The position numbers were made by a program, and so were the translations under genes. The notes under the pieces are model-generated. The model was not told the origin of the DNA, ran no database searches, and saw only the letters and a program-made list of their open reading frames with translations. 64,000 bases of DNA from Mycobacterium szulgai (GTDB lineage Bacteria > Actinomycetota > Actinomycetes > Mycobacteriales > Mycobacteriaceae): the NCBI RefSeq assembly GCF_002116635.1, contig NZ_LQPW01000132.1, forward strand, positions 1 to 64,000, given 5' to 3'. Positions 50,050 to 59,502 of the stretch are shown here, one piece after another (position 1 is the first letter of the stretch; each line of letters begins with the position of its first letter).

Positions 50050-50059
50050 CGGGTCGGTT

Positions 50060-51442
50060 GTGACCGGCGGGGACGCCCATAAAGACGATGGACGCATCGT
50101 TATCGTCGGCGCCTCATTGGCCGGCCTGCGCGCCGCCGAAGCACTGCGCAAAGAGGGTTTCCGTGGGCGTCTGACGATCATCGGCGACGAATCCGACGAG
50201 CCGTATGACCGGCCACCGCTGTCCAAGGCGGTACTCACCGGATGGGTGGGTGCCGATGCGACGAAGCTGCCCCGCATGCGCGACGTCAGGGCCGAGTGGC
50301 GGCTCGGTGTCGCCGCGACTTCTCTGGACCGCGCCAATTCGGTTGTGGGCCTTGCCGATGGCAGCGAAGGCGCCGGAGATCGACTGTTGATCGCGACCGG
50401 GGTGCGATCGCGCAAGTGGCCCAACCCCGACGAAGCGGCGCTGGACGGCGTCCATACCCTGCGTACGAGCGCCGATGCGGCGCGTCTGCAAGCGGCTCTG
50501 GCCGACAAGCCCCGGCGAGTCCTGATCATCGGGTCAGGCTTCATCGGTTCCGAAGTTGCCTCGGTGTGCCGTGGCCTGGGGTTGGAAGTCACCGTCGCCG
50601 AGCGTGGCCCGGCCCCGCTGTGCGGTCCATTGGGTGGAGTGATCGGCAAGGTCGCCGCCGAAGTGCAGCGCGAGGCCGGAGTAGATCTACGCACCGGGGT
50701 TTCGGTGCTTGCTATGGAAGGTGACGCGAGCGGACACGTGCGTCGGGCACGGCTGTCCGACGGCAGCATTCTCGATGTCGATGTGGTGGTGACCTCGCTG
50801 GGATCGATCCGCAATGTCGAGTGGCTCGAGGGGGCCGGACTGGCCACCGGGTTCTGGGGTGTGGGCTGCGACGCGGGCTGCCGAGTGTTCGACGTCAACG
50901 GCGTGGTCACCAACCGCATCTTCGTCGCCGGCGATATTGCACGGGCCCCGCACGTGCTTTACGACTACCAGTTCTTGGCCATGGAGCACTGGGACAACGC
51001 GGTGCTGGGAGCCCAGGTTGCGGCCCACAACATGTTGTGTCACGAAACGGACCGTTGGGCGCATTTGATGATCCCGCAATTCTGGTCGGGCCAGTTCGGC
51101 ATCAACATAAAATCCGTCGGCGTTCCCTCCTATGGCGACGAAATCATGTTCACCCAGGGCTCGGTCAAGCAACGCCGGTTTGCCGCGGCCTACGGCCGCC
51201 GGGGGCGCATCGTCGGTGCCGTCACCTTCAATCACGGCAAATGGATCCCTTACTACGAAGCGCAGATCGCGCGCTCGGCACCCTTCCCTCCGAATCCGGC
51301 TGGAACTGATTTTCCCGAGGACATGCGGGTCATGCCGGCCGATTTCCCGGCGCGTGGGGTGCCCACCGAGGCGCCCGACGTGGTGTTGACCGGTCACGAC
51401 CCATCCGAACGCCGAGCCGAATTCCGGCCCCGCCGAAGCTGA
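50060..51442 (+). CDS. FAD-dependent ferredoxin reductase
   Basis: A 460-residue pyridine nucleotide-disulphide oxidoreductase family protein. The FAD site is IVIVGASLAGLRAAEAL, followed by YDRPPLSKAVL and the NAD(P)-binding segment RVLIIGSGFIGSEVASVC. The second FAD motif is NRIFVAGDIARAP, followed by EHWDNAVLGAQVAAHNM. It would pass electrons from NAD(P)H to the upstream ferredoxin. The start is the GTG giving VTGGDAHKDD, since upstream codons fall inside the ferredoxin gene. Similar reductases serve P450 and dioxygenase systems. Confidence 0.9.
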   Translation: MTGGDAHKDDGRIVIVGASLAGLRAAEALRKEGFRGRLTIIGDESDEPYDRPPLSKAVLTGWVGADATKLPRMRDVRAEWRLGVAATSLDRANSVVGLADGSEGAGDRLLIATGVRSRKWPNPDEAALDGVHTLRTSADAARLQAALADKPRRVLIIGSGFIGSEVASVCRGLGLEVTVAERGPAPLCGPLGGVIGKVAAEVQREAGVDLRTGVSVLAMEGDASGHVRRARLSDGSILDVDVVVTSLGSIRNVEWLEGAGLATGFWGVGCDAGCRVFDVNGVVTNRIFVAGDIARAPHVLYDYQFLAMEHWDNAVLGAQVAAHNMLCHETDRWAHLMIPQFWSGQFGINIKSVGVPSYGDEIMFTQGSVKQRRFAAAYGRRGRIVGAVTFNHGKWIPYYEAQIARSAPFPPNPAGTDFPEDMRVMPADFPARGVPTEAPDVVLTGHDPSERRAEFRPRRS

Positions 51443-51462
51443 TTGACGACAAGCGAGCCGCT

Positions 51463-52749
51463 ATGACCCCCGAAGAGGCCTGGAACGAGGCCATGAGACA
51501 CGAGAACCGGGCCAACCCTTATCCGTTCTTCGACGAGCTGCGCAAGACGCCGGTCGCGCAGGTGGCCAACGGCGTCTACGCCGTCACCGGATATGAGGAA
51601 CTCATCGCGCTGGCGCACGATCCGCGAGTCAGCTCCGATATCCGCAGGAGTCCGCTAGGTGCGCGGCCCCGGGAAATCACCGATCCTGCGGTGGCCGAGA
51701 TGGTCGAGCGATATGGGCAGGACGCCAGTTTCATCATGCAAGACCCGCCCGACCACGACCGGGCCCGCCGCTCGTGCATGCGGTATTTCGGCCCACCTCA
51801 TGCGGCAGACGTCATACCCGGCCAGGAGCCGTTGTGTCGCCAGATCGTCAACGACCTGCTCGATGCGGCGATCGGCAAGACGCGCATCGACGTAGTCGAC
51901 GAATTCGCATACCCATTGCCGGTGCAGGTGATCTGCCACATCTTGGGTGTGCCGACGGAGGACGAGCCGCAGTTTCACGCCTGGATTGCCGACGTGATGG
52001 CCGGCGTCTTCGACTTGGGTCCCGAGATCGAAACCGAGGAGGGCCAAGTGCGCCGCGCCAAAGGCGTTGCGGCCAACCAAGAATTCAGGAGATACCTTAT
52101 CGGGCTGGTCGAGCGGGCCGAGAAATCGCCATGTCCGGGCATGATTTCGCAGCTGGTGCACGACCGCGGCCCCGACGGACCCATGTCGCCGAGCGAAATC
52201 GTGAACAACACGGCACTCTTGTTCGTCGCCGGCCACGATTCCACGGTCAACCTGATCTCGCACTGCATCCTCACCGTGCTGCGCAACCCGGAATCCGTCG
52301 AATTGTTATGCAGCCGGCCAGAATTGATTCCCCGCGCCATTGAAGAGGTACTGCGCCTGCAGTCCTCGGTGCAGTTCTTCCCCAGCCGCTCGGCGCTGGC
52401 CGACATCGAGATAGCCGGCACGGTAATCCCCAAGGGGGCGCCGATATTTCTGATGTACGGCGCAGCCAACCGTGACCCACGGCGCTTCGTCGACCCCAAC
52501 AGCTTCAACCCCGAACGAATAGACAACGAGCACGTGGGCTGGGGGCGCGGCATTCACGTTTGCTTCGGCGGTCCTCTTGCCCGCCTGGAGGTCAACACCG
52601 CATTCGAGGCGTTCCTGCGCCGGGTGGTAAACCCGCGGCTGGTGGAGGACCCGCCGCCCTACCGCATCAGCCAGGTCTTCCGAGGGCCGCGCCATCTGCT
52701 TGTCGACTTCGACGAGATCGTTCCCCAGCAAGGACGAGAGAGGCCCTAG
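51463..52749 (+). CDS. Cytochrome P450
   Basis: A 428-residue soluble bacterial P450. The I-helix oxygen-binding motif is LLFVAGHDSTVN, the ExxR is in IEEVLRLQ, the PERF-like segment is FNPERIDN, and the haem loop GRGIHVCFGGPLARLE has Cys367 as haem ligand. It is the terminal oxygenase of the ferredoxin-reductase-P450 trio. The substrate and CYP family cannot be told from sequence alone. This trio is not at this position in H37Rv. Confidence 0.93.
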   Translation: MTPEEAWNEAMRHENRANPYPFFDELRKTPVAQVANGVYAVTGYEELIALAHDPRVSSDIRRSPLGARPREITDPAVAEMVERYGQDASFIMQDPPDHDRARRSCMRYFGPPHAADVIPGQEPLCRQIVNDLLDAAIGKTRIDVVDEFAYPLPVQVICHILGVPTEDEPQFHAWIADVMAGVFDLGPEIETEEGQVRRAKGVAANQEFRRYLIGLVERAEKSPCPGMISQLVHDRGPDGPMSPSEIVNNTALLFVAGHDSTVNLISHCILTVLRNPESVELLCSRPELIPRAIEEVLRLQSSVQFFPSRSALADIEIAGTVIPKGAPIFLMYGAANRDPRRFVDPNSFNPERIDNEHVGWGRGIHVCFGGPLARLEVNTAFEAFLRRVVNPRLVEDPPPYRISQVFRGPRHLLVDFDEIVPQQGRERP

Positions 52750-52758
52750 GCTTCCGGT

Positions 52759-52959
52759 ATGAGTAGGGCTTTCGTCGTCACATTCGCATTCGGGTTGCTC
52801 GTTGCGCTGTTCGGCCTCATCTGGGCGCTGCAGGGTTTCGGCGTGCTGGGCGGCAGCCCAATGAGCAATACCACGACCTGGTCCATCATTGGTCCGATTA
52901 CCGTGCTGATCGGCATCGGGATCGCGGTAATCAGTTGGCGGAAAATGTCTTCCAAATAG
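52759..52959 (+). CDS. Small two-helix membrane protein
   Basis: A 66-residue protein made almost entirely of two hydrophobic helices (about 4-28 and 40-60) with a short loop SPMSNTTTW and a basic end. It has no recognised domain. It lies nine bases after the P450 stop and ends nine bases before the convergent oxidoreductase gene. It may be part of the P450 operon. Confidence 0.65.
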   Translation: MSRAFVVTFAFGLLVALFGLIWALQGFGVLGGSPMSNTTTWSIIGPITVLIGIGIAVISWRKMSSK

Positions 52960-52968
52960 GAAGTCGCC

Positions 52969-54507
52969 CTAGGCGACGGTGAAGTTCACCGTGTGCCAGC
53001 CGGTGGCACCGTCGGGGTCAGGGCTCCTGCGCTCGGAGGTCTGAACGGCTCCGGTGTTGTCGGTGGCGCGCACCGAGATGGTGTGTTTGCCAGGGCTGTC
53101 CGCCTGCCAAGGGAAGCGCCATAACCGCCACGTCTCGTTGGAATAGCTGGCGCCCAGTTCAGCGGGCTGCCACTCGTGATCGCCGATGCGTACCTCCACG
53201 GCCCGTACGCCACGGTTTTGCGCCCACGCGACGCCGCCGAACATTGCGGGTCCCAATGGCACCCGCTGGCCACCGCGTGGCACGTCGATGCGCGATTCGG
53301 TCTTGATGGGTGCTTGCGCTGCCCAGCCCTGGCGGGTCCAGTACGCCTTGGCTCTGTCGAAGCGGGTCAGCTGCAAGTCGACCACCCATTTGGTAGCCGA
53401 CACATACCCGTACAGCCCGGGTACCACCAGCCTGGCCGGGTAGCCGTGCTCGATGGGCAGGGGCTGGCCGTTGAGACCAACCGCTAGGAGTGCATTGCGG
53501 CCATCGGTGAGCGCGTCTACCGGTGTGCCGGCGGTGAACCCGTCGATCGACGTCGAGAGCACCATATCGGCGTCGGTGTGCACATGGGCCGCCGCCAGCA
53601 GCTCAGCCACCCGGTAGCCCGTCCAGACTCCGGTCGAAATCAAGTCCCCGCCAACAGGATTCGACACACATGTCAACGTCGTCACCGTTTCGACGACTTC
53701 GAAGTGGGCAAGGTCCTCGAAGCTGTAGGTCACTTCCCGATCCACCATGCCGTGGATGCGCAGCCGCCAGTCGTGCTGGCTGAGCTGGGGGACGCTCAGC
53801 GCGGTGTCCACCCGGTAGAAGTCAGCGCTGGGAGTGATAAAGCTAGGTAGCGCAACGCCATTCGGCTGCACATCCGCAGGTATGGGTGGCGCCGGTGATC
53901 GTGGCCGGGGAAGTGTGAAGTTGTTTCGGTCGCCGGCCACTGAATGTACTGCCCGCGTGATGACGGCACCCACCACGCCGCTAACCAGTCCGAATCCGAG
54001 CAAGCCGAACACGACCAGCCGGCGTCTGCCGGTATCCGCTTTGTCTTCGGGTTCGTCTGAGTCTTGCGGGTCGTGCGGGCCAGCCCAGAAACGGCGTATG
54101 AGAAGACGCAGAACCGCCACGCCGCATGCGGTGCCCACGACGGTGGGGATCAGGTCGACTGCCGTCGCCCCCTGCCTCGACAGCACTGCGACGCAGCCCA
54201 GGACGCCCGCCGCGGTGATCACGGCACTGCCGATCGGCCGCCGCCGGGTCTCCAGGCTTCCGGCGATCGCCGCGATCGTAAGGATGCCGACGAGCACGGC
54301 GACTGCCAGGAAGAGTTTGTCCACAGAACCCAGCGTCTGAATCGCCCACTCTTTGATGGGCCCCGGTGTCAGGTCGACCAACGCGGCGCCGATCGCGGTC
54401 CGCGCATCGGCGCGCGCTCCGAACGGGATGCCCACTAATTGGGCTACCCCGAGCGAGACGAAGGCCGCGGCGACACCGGCGATCATCCGCTCGTTCGACT
54501 GGGTCAT
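52969..54507 (-). CDS. Membrane-anchored sulfite oxidase-fold molybdenum enzyme
   Basis: A 512-residue protein. The N-terminal 190 residues hold about five hydrophobic helices. The C-terminal 300 residues form an oxidoreductase molybdopterin-binding domain with molybdenum-ligand Cys in TLTCVSNPVGGDLISTGVWTG, PIEHGYPARLVVPGLYGYVSATKWV, and a dimerisation-like domain (VAWAQNRGVRAVEVRIG). Enzymes of this fold oxidise sulfite or reduce sulfoxides. The membrane fusion suggests electron exchange with the membrane and an active site outside. It resembles M. tuberculosis Rv0218 as I recall it. Confidence 0.82.
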   Translation of the reverse strand: MTQSNERMIAGVAAAFVSLGVAQLVGIPFGARADARTAIGAALVDLTPGPIKEWAIQTLGSVDKLFLAVAVLVGILTIAAIAGSLETRRRPIGSAVITAAGVLGCVAVLSRQGATAVDLIPTVVGTACGVAVLRLLIRRFWAGPHDPQDSDEPEDKADTGRRRLVVFGLLGFGLVSGVVGAVITRAVHSVAGDRNNFTLPRPRSPAPPIPADVQPNGVALPSFITPSADFYRVDTALSVPQLSQHDWRLRIHGMVDREVTYSFEDLAHFEVVETVTTLTCVSNPVGGDLISTGVWTGYRVAELLAAAHVHTDADMVLSTSIDGFTAGTPVDALTDGRNALLAVGLNGQPLPIEHGYPARLVVPGLYGYVSATKWVVDLQLTRFDRAKAYWTRQGWAAQAPIKTESRIDVPRGGQRVPLGPAMFGGVAWAQNRGVRAVEVRIGDHEWQPAELGASYSNETWRLWRFPWQADSPGKHTISVRATDNTGAVQTSERRSPDPDGATGWHTVNFTVA

Positions 54508-54572
54508 CGAGCTACTGTACTCGCATTCCGCCTGGATGACGTAAAACGTTGGCGTACAGGCGAAAGCGGATG

Positions 54573-54806
54573 TCAGTCCAGAAGCCCTTGTTCGGCGGGT
54601 AGCGTCCGCACCGTTTGTATGGAGCTGCCGAAGTTCGAGGCGGGGTCACCGGCGTCGGCTCGGCACGTCGCGGCAAGGCCGCCGAAGCCGACGAGGCCCG
54701 CCGCTGTCAGCACGGCGATGATCACGCAGCGGTGCAGGAATCCGATTTCTGCGACAGGCGCGGTGCTTATCGCGGCGTCGCAGGTGGTGTTGGGTGAAGT
54801 GGTCAT
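54573..54806 (-). CDS. Putative small secreted protein beside MmpL
   Basis: A 77-residue frame beginning MTTSPNTTCDAA. A hydrophobic segment (HRCVIIAVLTAAGLVGFGGLAA, about 25-46) is followed by an Ala/Asp-rich short mature part. It could be a signal or anchor helix with a cleavage site near CRADA. No family is recognised. It lies 84 bases after the end of the MmpL gene, on the same strand. Confidence 0.45.
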   Translation of the reverse strand: MTTSPNTTCDAAISTAPVAEIGFLHRCVIIAVLTAAGLVGFGGLAATCRADAGDPASNFGSSIQTVRTLPAEQGLLD

Positions 54807-54889
54807 GGCACTGATCGTTCATTCGGCAACGCCATCGCAATAGCTGCCGCGTCCTTGCAGGGATACAAGCGCGCCTTGTATCAGGCAGC

Positions 54890-57700
54890 TCAGGTGCGTA
54901 ACGGACGGGAACGCACCAGCGTCGGCCACCAGAACCACGGCCCCAGGATTCGCACGATGCACGGCACCACGAACGATCGCACAATCAGCGTGTCGAGCAG
55001 CAGGCCGATGCACACCGTCGAACCCACCTGACCGATGGTGCGCAGATCGCTACTGAGCATCGCCAGCATGGTGAACGCGAACACCAAACCCGCAGACGTC
55101 ACCACACCACCCGTACTGCCCAGCGCGCGAATGAGACCGGTGTTCAACCCGGCATGAATCTCTTCTTTGGCCCGGGCGATCAACAGCAGGTTGTAATCCG
55201 AACCCACCGCCACCAGGATGATGAACGTCAGCGGCAATACCAGCCAGTGCAGATGCGGGCCGATGAGGTGCTGCCAGACGAGCACCGAAAGCCCGAACGC
55301 CCCGGCATACGAGAAGGCAACCGTGCCCGGAATCACCAAGGCCGCCACCAGGCTTCGGGTGAGGAACATCATGATCAAGAAGATCAGCACGAAGGCGGCG
55401 ATCGCCACGATGAGCAGATCGGATGCGGAGTACTGCTTGATGTCCTTGTCATTGGATCCCGAGCCGCCGATATAGACCCGCGCGCCGGCCAACGAGGTCT
55501 CTTTCAAAGCGATGGTTATCGCCGCCGGGAACTGTTCGACATGGGTGACGCCTTCGGGGCCCATGGCATTGCCCTCGTGGGTGACGATGAACCGAGCCGC
55601 CTTCCCGTCCGGCGACATCATCAGCGTCATACCGGTCTGGACGTCTTCGTTGTCGAAACCCTCGTGGGGGATGTAGAAGAAGTCGTCGCTGCGGGCCCGG
55701 TCGAAGTCGAGCCCGACATTGATCAGGTCGTCGAATGTCTGGTCGGTCTGGACCGACTGCAGATTCGCCGAACCGTAGCTGTTGACGAGCAGCGCCTGCA
55801 GGGCCGCCGTGTCGTCCCTCATGAGCTTGAACTGCGTGACCATTTGCGGCAGCAGCTTGTCGATGATCTCGAGCGACCCAACGGCCTGGGTGATATCGGC
55901 GGCCAGGTGGTCGATGCCGTCGAGGGTGTCGAATACCGATCTGAAGGCCCAGCAAACCGGAACATCGAAACAATGCCGCTCCCAATAGAAATAGCTGCGG
56001 ATCGGCCGGAAGAAATCGTCGAGATTTGAGATTTCCTCGTTCATCTGGTCGGTGACCCGCTTCATGTCCTCCATGGTGACGACCGTCTTGTGCATCTCGT
56101 CCGACATCCGCTGGAACAGTCCGACCAATCTGTCCAGCACCGCGACGGTGTGCGATTGGATCTCTGCCTGCCGGTCGGTATTGGCATTCTGTTGCATGTT
56201 GAACGGAAGCTGTTGACCGTTGCCGCTGCCTTGCGTGGTGAACAGGTAGGGCAGCGTGGCGTGTTCCAATGGCCGGCCCATCGGCCTGGTGATGCTTTGC
56301 ACCATCGCCACGCCGGGCAGGCGGATGAGGCTCTTGGCCACTCGGTCCAGCGAGATGAAATCGGCCGAGTTCCGCATGTCATGGTCCGTCTCGACCATCA
56401 GCATTTCGGAGAACAGCTTGCTCTTGGTGAAGTGCCGGTTGGCCGCCGCAAACCCTTGGTTGGCAGGGGCATTGGGCGGCTGGTATTGACGGTCGTCGTA
56501 GTTCACCCGATACGTCGGCACGAAGATCGCCCCAAGCATGACGACTGCGGAGCTGGCCGCCAGAATCGGCACTGGCCACCGCACCACGCTCGCCCCGATC
56601 CGCCGGTACAAGTGCGCCTTGGCCTGGTGCCTCGGGTCGAAGAGCCCGAACAGACTGCCCACGGTCAGTAGCGCCGGGCCGAGTGTCAGAGCCGCCGCGA
56701 TGGTCAGCACCATGCTGATGGCCACCGCGGGACCCATGGTGTGGAAGTAGTTGAGACGCGCAAAGGTCAGGCAATAACACGCGCCGGCGATCGTCAGACC
56801 CGAGCCGATGATGATGGGCGTCACGCCCTTGTACGCGGTGTAGAACGCCTCCTCTCTGTCTTGGCCCGCCTGTCGCGCCTCGTGATAGCGGCCCATCAGG
56901 AAGATGCCGTAATCCGTTCCCGCTCCCAGAGTCAGCGCGACGACGATGTTGACCGCGAACGACGAGAGCTCGATGAACCCGAAATGCCCGAGGGTTGCCA
57001 CCATCCCCTTGGCGACCAGCATCTCGATCAGTACTCCGAGCAACGGCACCAGCAGCGTGCTGATAGAGCGGTAGACCAGCAGCAGCATCACCACGATCAG
57101 GATGATCGTCACGATGGTGATGTTGTTCAGGCTCGAATTGGCGATGGCCACCGTGTCCGAGGCAAGTGGCGCCGCGCCGCTGACGTAGACCTTGAGCCCG
57201 GGCGGCGGCGTGTCCTTGGCGACGGTATCCCGAACGGCGGCAACGGACTGATTCGCTTGCATTTGGCCGATATCGCCGGCCAGCCGCAGCAGCACGAATG
57301 CGGCCTTGCCGTCGACGCTTTGCGCCCCCGCCGCGGTGATCGGCTTGCCCCACAGGTCCATGACGTACTGCACGTGCGCGGTGTCTTGCTTGAGCCGGCG
57401 CATCAGATCGTCGTAGTACTTGTGGTCCACATCGCCCAACGGCCGGTCGGCTTCCAGGACGACCATGGTCAAGCTGGTCGAGGTGGACTCGCGAAACTTC
57501 TCACCGATGCGCAGCATCGCCCGTTGCGACGGCGCGTAATGCGGCACCATCGGCCCGGCGAGTTCTTCGGCGACCCTTTCCACTTGGGGCACAAAGGTAT
57601 TCGTCGACACGGCGAGAAGGCCCCAGAAGAGGATGATCGGGATCGCGAAGGCGCGGACAGTTCTTGGGATGCAGGGTCGTCTCACCCGCTGCTCGCTCAC
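54890..57700 (-). CDS. MmpL-family RND transporter
   Basis: A 936-residue RND-superfamily transporter with 12 predicted membrane helices in two halves, each with a large extracytoplasmic domain. The segments LGAGTDYGIFLMGRYHEARQ (helix 4, charged relay) and VAVGSDYNLLLIARAKEE (helix 10) are MmpL signatures. MmpL proteins export lipids, glycopeptidolipids or siderophores to the mycobacterial envelope. The GTG start overlaps the stop of the MmpS gene (GTGA). No lipid synthesis genes adjoin it, so the cargo is unknown. Confidence 0.93.
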   Translation of the reverse strand: MSEQRVRRPCIPRTVRAFAIPIILFWGLLAVSTNTFVPQVERVAEELAGPMVPHYAPSQRAMLRIGEKFRESTSTSLTMVVLEADRPLGDVDHKYYDDLMRRLKQDTAHVQYVMDLWGKPITAAGAQSVDGKAAFVLLRLAGDIGQMQANQSVAAVRDTVAKDTPPPGLKVYVSGAAPLASDTVAIANSSLNNITIVTIILIVVMLLLVYRSISTLLVPLLGVLIEMLVAKGMVATLGHFGFIELSSFAVNIVVALTLGAGTDYGIFLMGRYHEARQAGQDREEAFYTAYKGVTPIIIGSGLTIAGACYCLTFARLNYFHTMGPAVAISMVLTIAAALTLGPALLTVGSLFGLFDPRHQAKAHLYRRIGASVVRWPVPILAASSAVVMLGAIFVPTYRVNYDDRQYQPPNAPANQGFAAANRHFTKSKLFSEMLMVETDHDMRNSADFISLDRVAKSLIRLPGVAMVQSITRPMGRPLEHATLPYLFTTQGSGNGQQLPFNMQQNANTDRQAEIQSHTVAVLDRLVGLFQRMSDEMHKTVVTMEDMKRVTDQMNEEISNLDDFFRPIRSYFYWERHCFDVPVCWAFRSVFDTLDGIDHLAADITQAVGSLEIIDKLLPQMVTQFKLMRDDTAALQALLVNSYGSANLQSVQTDQTFDDLINVGLDFDRARSDDFFYIPHEGFDNEDVQTGMTLMMSPDGKAARFIVTHEGNAMGPEGVTHVEQFPAAITIALKETSLAGARVYIGGSGSNDKDIKQYSASDLLIVAIAAFVLIFLIMMFLTRSLVAALVIPGTVAFSYAGAFGLSVLVWQHLIGPHLHWLVLPLTFIILVAVGSDYNLLLIARAKEEIHAGLNTGLIRALGSTGGVVTSAGLVFAFTMLAMLSSDLRTIGQVGSTVCIGLLLDTLIVRSFVVPCIVRILGPWFWWPTLVRSRPLRT

Positions 57701-58140
57701 GCTGACTTCACTCTGCAGGTAACGTCCGCGTCCTGATGGGTGTCGGATTGTTCATCGCGGACAACGCCATTCACCAATATCCGGCAGCCGATCTGGCCGC
57801 CATGAACCTGCGCCGAAAGGCTGCCGGACACCACCGTCAGCGTTGTCTCCTCGGTGTGGGACCAGGGCAAGTCCGTGAGGTCAACACGATGCGGATGGCC
57901 GTCCACGTCGACGTAGACGAGCATCCCCCCGGCACCGGCAGAGCCGAACAACTCATACGTCAGCCGCTTGAGCGTGGACCGCTCGGGTGCTTGCGGGCCG
58001 TTGACCGTGATGACCGGTTCGGGAGCGGACTGCTGGTGCACCTTCCACATGCCCAATGCGCCCACCGCGACCGCAACGACGGCAACCAGAGGCATCCAAG
58101 CTCGCGCCAACACAGTCCGGCCGAGCGGACGGGGGCTCAC
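57697..58140 (-). CDS. MmpS-family accessory protein
   Basis: A 147-residue MmpS protein. One transmembrane helix (MPLVAVVAVAVGALGMW, about 16-32) is followed by an extracytoplasmic beta-sandwich with KRLTYELFGSAG, DLPWSHTEETT and two Cys (GCRILVNG, VTCRV) that can form a disulphide. It assists the MmpL encoded immediately downstream. The start region is close to a divergent-looking AT-poor leader with no clear promoter. Confidence 0.9.
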   Translation of the reverse strand: MSPRPLGRTVLARAWMPLVAVVAVAVGALGMWKVHQQSAPEPVITVNGPQAPERSTLKRLTYELFGSAGAGGMLVYVDVDGHPHRVDLTDLPWSHTEETTLTVVSGSLSAQVHGGQIGCRILVNGVVRDEQSDTHQDADVTCRVKSA

Positions 58141-58214
58141 ACGATCACCCCTGAAGAATCGGGTTTCGGATCTTGCATGCTCACCTCCGCCTCACGCCCA
58201 CGCCTGACGGAACG

Positions 58215-58631
58215 CTACTGCAGACGCTTTTTCATCCGCGCGCTGCTACGTAATCGAATGGCGAGGTTCGTCGACGTCAGCATTGGGAACACGCCGAGAA
58301 ATGTCCGCTCAGAAGGCGTGGCCCCATGCAGGTGGTACAGGCTGCCGAACACAAAAAAGCAACCCAGCATGAACAAAGTGCCGGGAATGCACAGCGCCAT
58401 CAATGATCCGCGATCGGCGACGATGCGCTTCGCATAGGTCAATTCGTCGTCCGTCATCGGTTCGCGTTTGCGCACTTTGGCCATCACCCGTTTAGCGCTG
58501 CCCACCTCTTCGCTTATCGCGGTAGGTGCGCGGCCCACAGCGCGCCGTACGAAGATCGAGGCGACGGTGGCAAAGATCAAGGTGAGCGCCAAGGTCAGTA
58601 CCGTCAGATAGCCCCACAGGCCCAAATCCAT
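58215..58631 (-). CDS. Two-helix membrane protein of unknown function
   Basis: A 138-residue protein using the ATG for MDLGLWGYLTVL. There are two hydrophobic regions (about 5-28 and 84-105). Between them lies a charged loop with KRVMAKVRKREPMTDDEL. No family is recognised with confidence. The gene lies upstream of mmpS on the same strand with a 74-base gap. Confidence 0.6.
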   Translation of the reverse strand: MDLGLWGYLTVLTLALTLIFATVASIFVRRAVGRAPTAISEEVGSAKRVMAKVRKREPMTDDELTYAKRIVADRGSLMALCIPGTLFMLGCFFVFGSLYHLHGATPSERTFLGVFPMLTSTNLAIRLRSSARMKKRLQ

Positions 58632-58692
58632 TAGTCCGCTCCCTCGCCGCGCTCTCGAACCTAGCATCGCGAGGCGCTAGCAGCACGAGACG

Positions 58693-59376
58693 TCAGGTAG
58701 TGACGGCCATCAAGTCGCCGCTGGTGGCCCACGCTTGGACGAATAGCGCCAACGGGATTTGCTCGTCGGCTCCGTGACGGGTACCGCTGTCGTTGAGGTG
58801 CACGATTTCGGCGCCGGTGTCGACGCCGGTGACCACAACCGTGTGGTTATGCCTGGGGTTACCGCTGTTGTCCCAATCTGTGACGGGCTTGTTCCAGATC
58901 AGTTCGCCATTGACGCTGGCGACCACCTTGTGTCCGGCGCCCAGTGCCTGCTCGAGCCCCGCCATGTCGCTATTCGTGATTACCGCGGCGACGTTGTAGC
59001 GCGCCAGCAGCGTCGGGATGTCCCTAAACCAGGTGCCCTCGCCCGAATTCGGGTCCGAAGGGTTAGCCGGCCGGGTGTAGATCGGGCCGGGGCCCTGCGA
59101 GCTGGGAGTCGACTGTGCCATCTCGATGATGTCCTCCTCGGAGGGCTCCGCACCGGTCATTTCACCGACCACGTCGGCGCTCGACATCAGGACGCAATCG
59201 TCCCAATACTGCTGGTAGCGCCAGTACCTGGCGGCGGCCGCGGGATCGCCGTACATGGTGCCCGACGTCGCGCCGGCCGGGCCGGCCAATCCCAGCACCA
59301 CACCACCGGCGACTGCAGCCACGGCGAGGCTCCTGGCGAGAGTGTTGGCGAGCAGCGCCGACCTGATGGTCCTCAT
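58693..59376 (-). CDS. Secreted C39-like cysteine peptidase family protein
   Basis: A 227-residue exported protein. A signal peptide (about 1-36, ending GPAGA) is followed by a papain-like C39-type domain. Candidate Cys61 lies in YWDDCVLMSSADVVGEM, the His is in PRHNHTVVVTGVD, and Asp is in EIVHLNDSGT. It could cleave peptides outside the cell or be an inactive binding protein. C39 domains often process bacteriocins, but no such gene is seen here. It is on the minus strand, upstream of the small membrane gene. Confidence 0.7.
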   Translation of the reverse strand: MRTIRSALLANTLARSLAVAAVAGGVVLGLAGPAGATSGTMYGDPAAAARYWRYQQYWDDCVLMSSADVVGEMTGAEPSEEDIIEMAQSTPSSQGPGPIYTRPANPSDPNSGEGTWFRDIPTLLARYNVAAVITNSDMAGLEQALGAGHKVVASVNGELIWNKPVTDWDNSGNPRHNHTVVVTGVDTGAEIVHLNDSGTRHGADEQIPLALFVQAWATSGDLMAVTT

Positions 59377-59502
59377 CGGCCTCCCTTTTCTCCTTCTGCG
59401 GGGGAGCGGAGTTTGGGTGCAAAGGATCCGACGCCGGCCTTGGCGTTTTCTAAAAGGATTCTTGGCGTGACCGCGCGCCGCGGCGAGCGGTGAACGCAGG
59501 CA

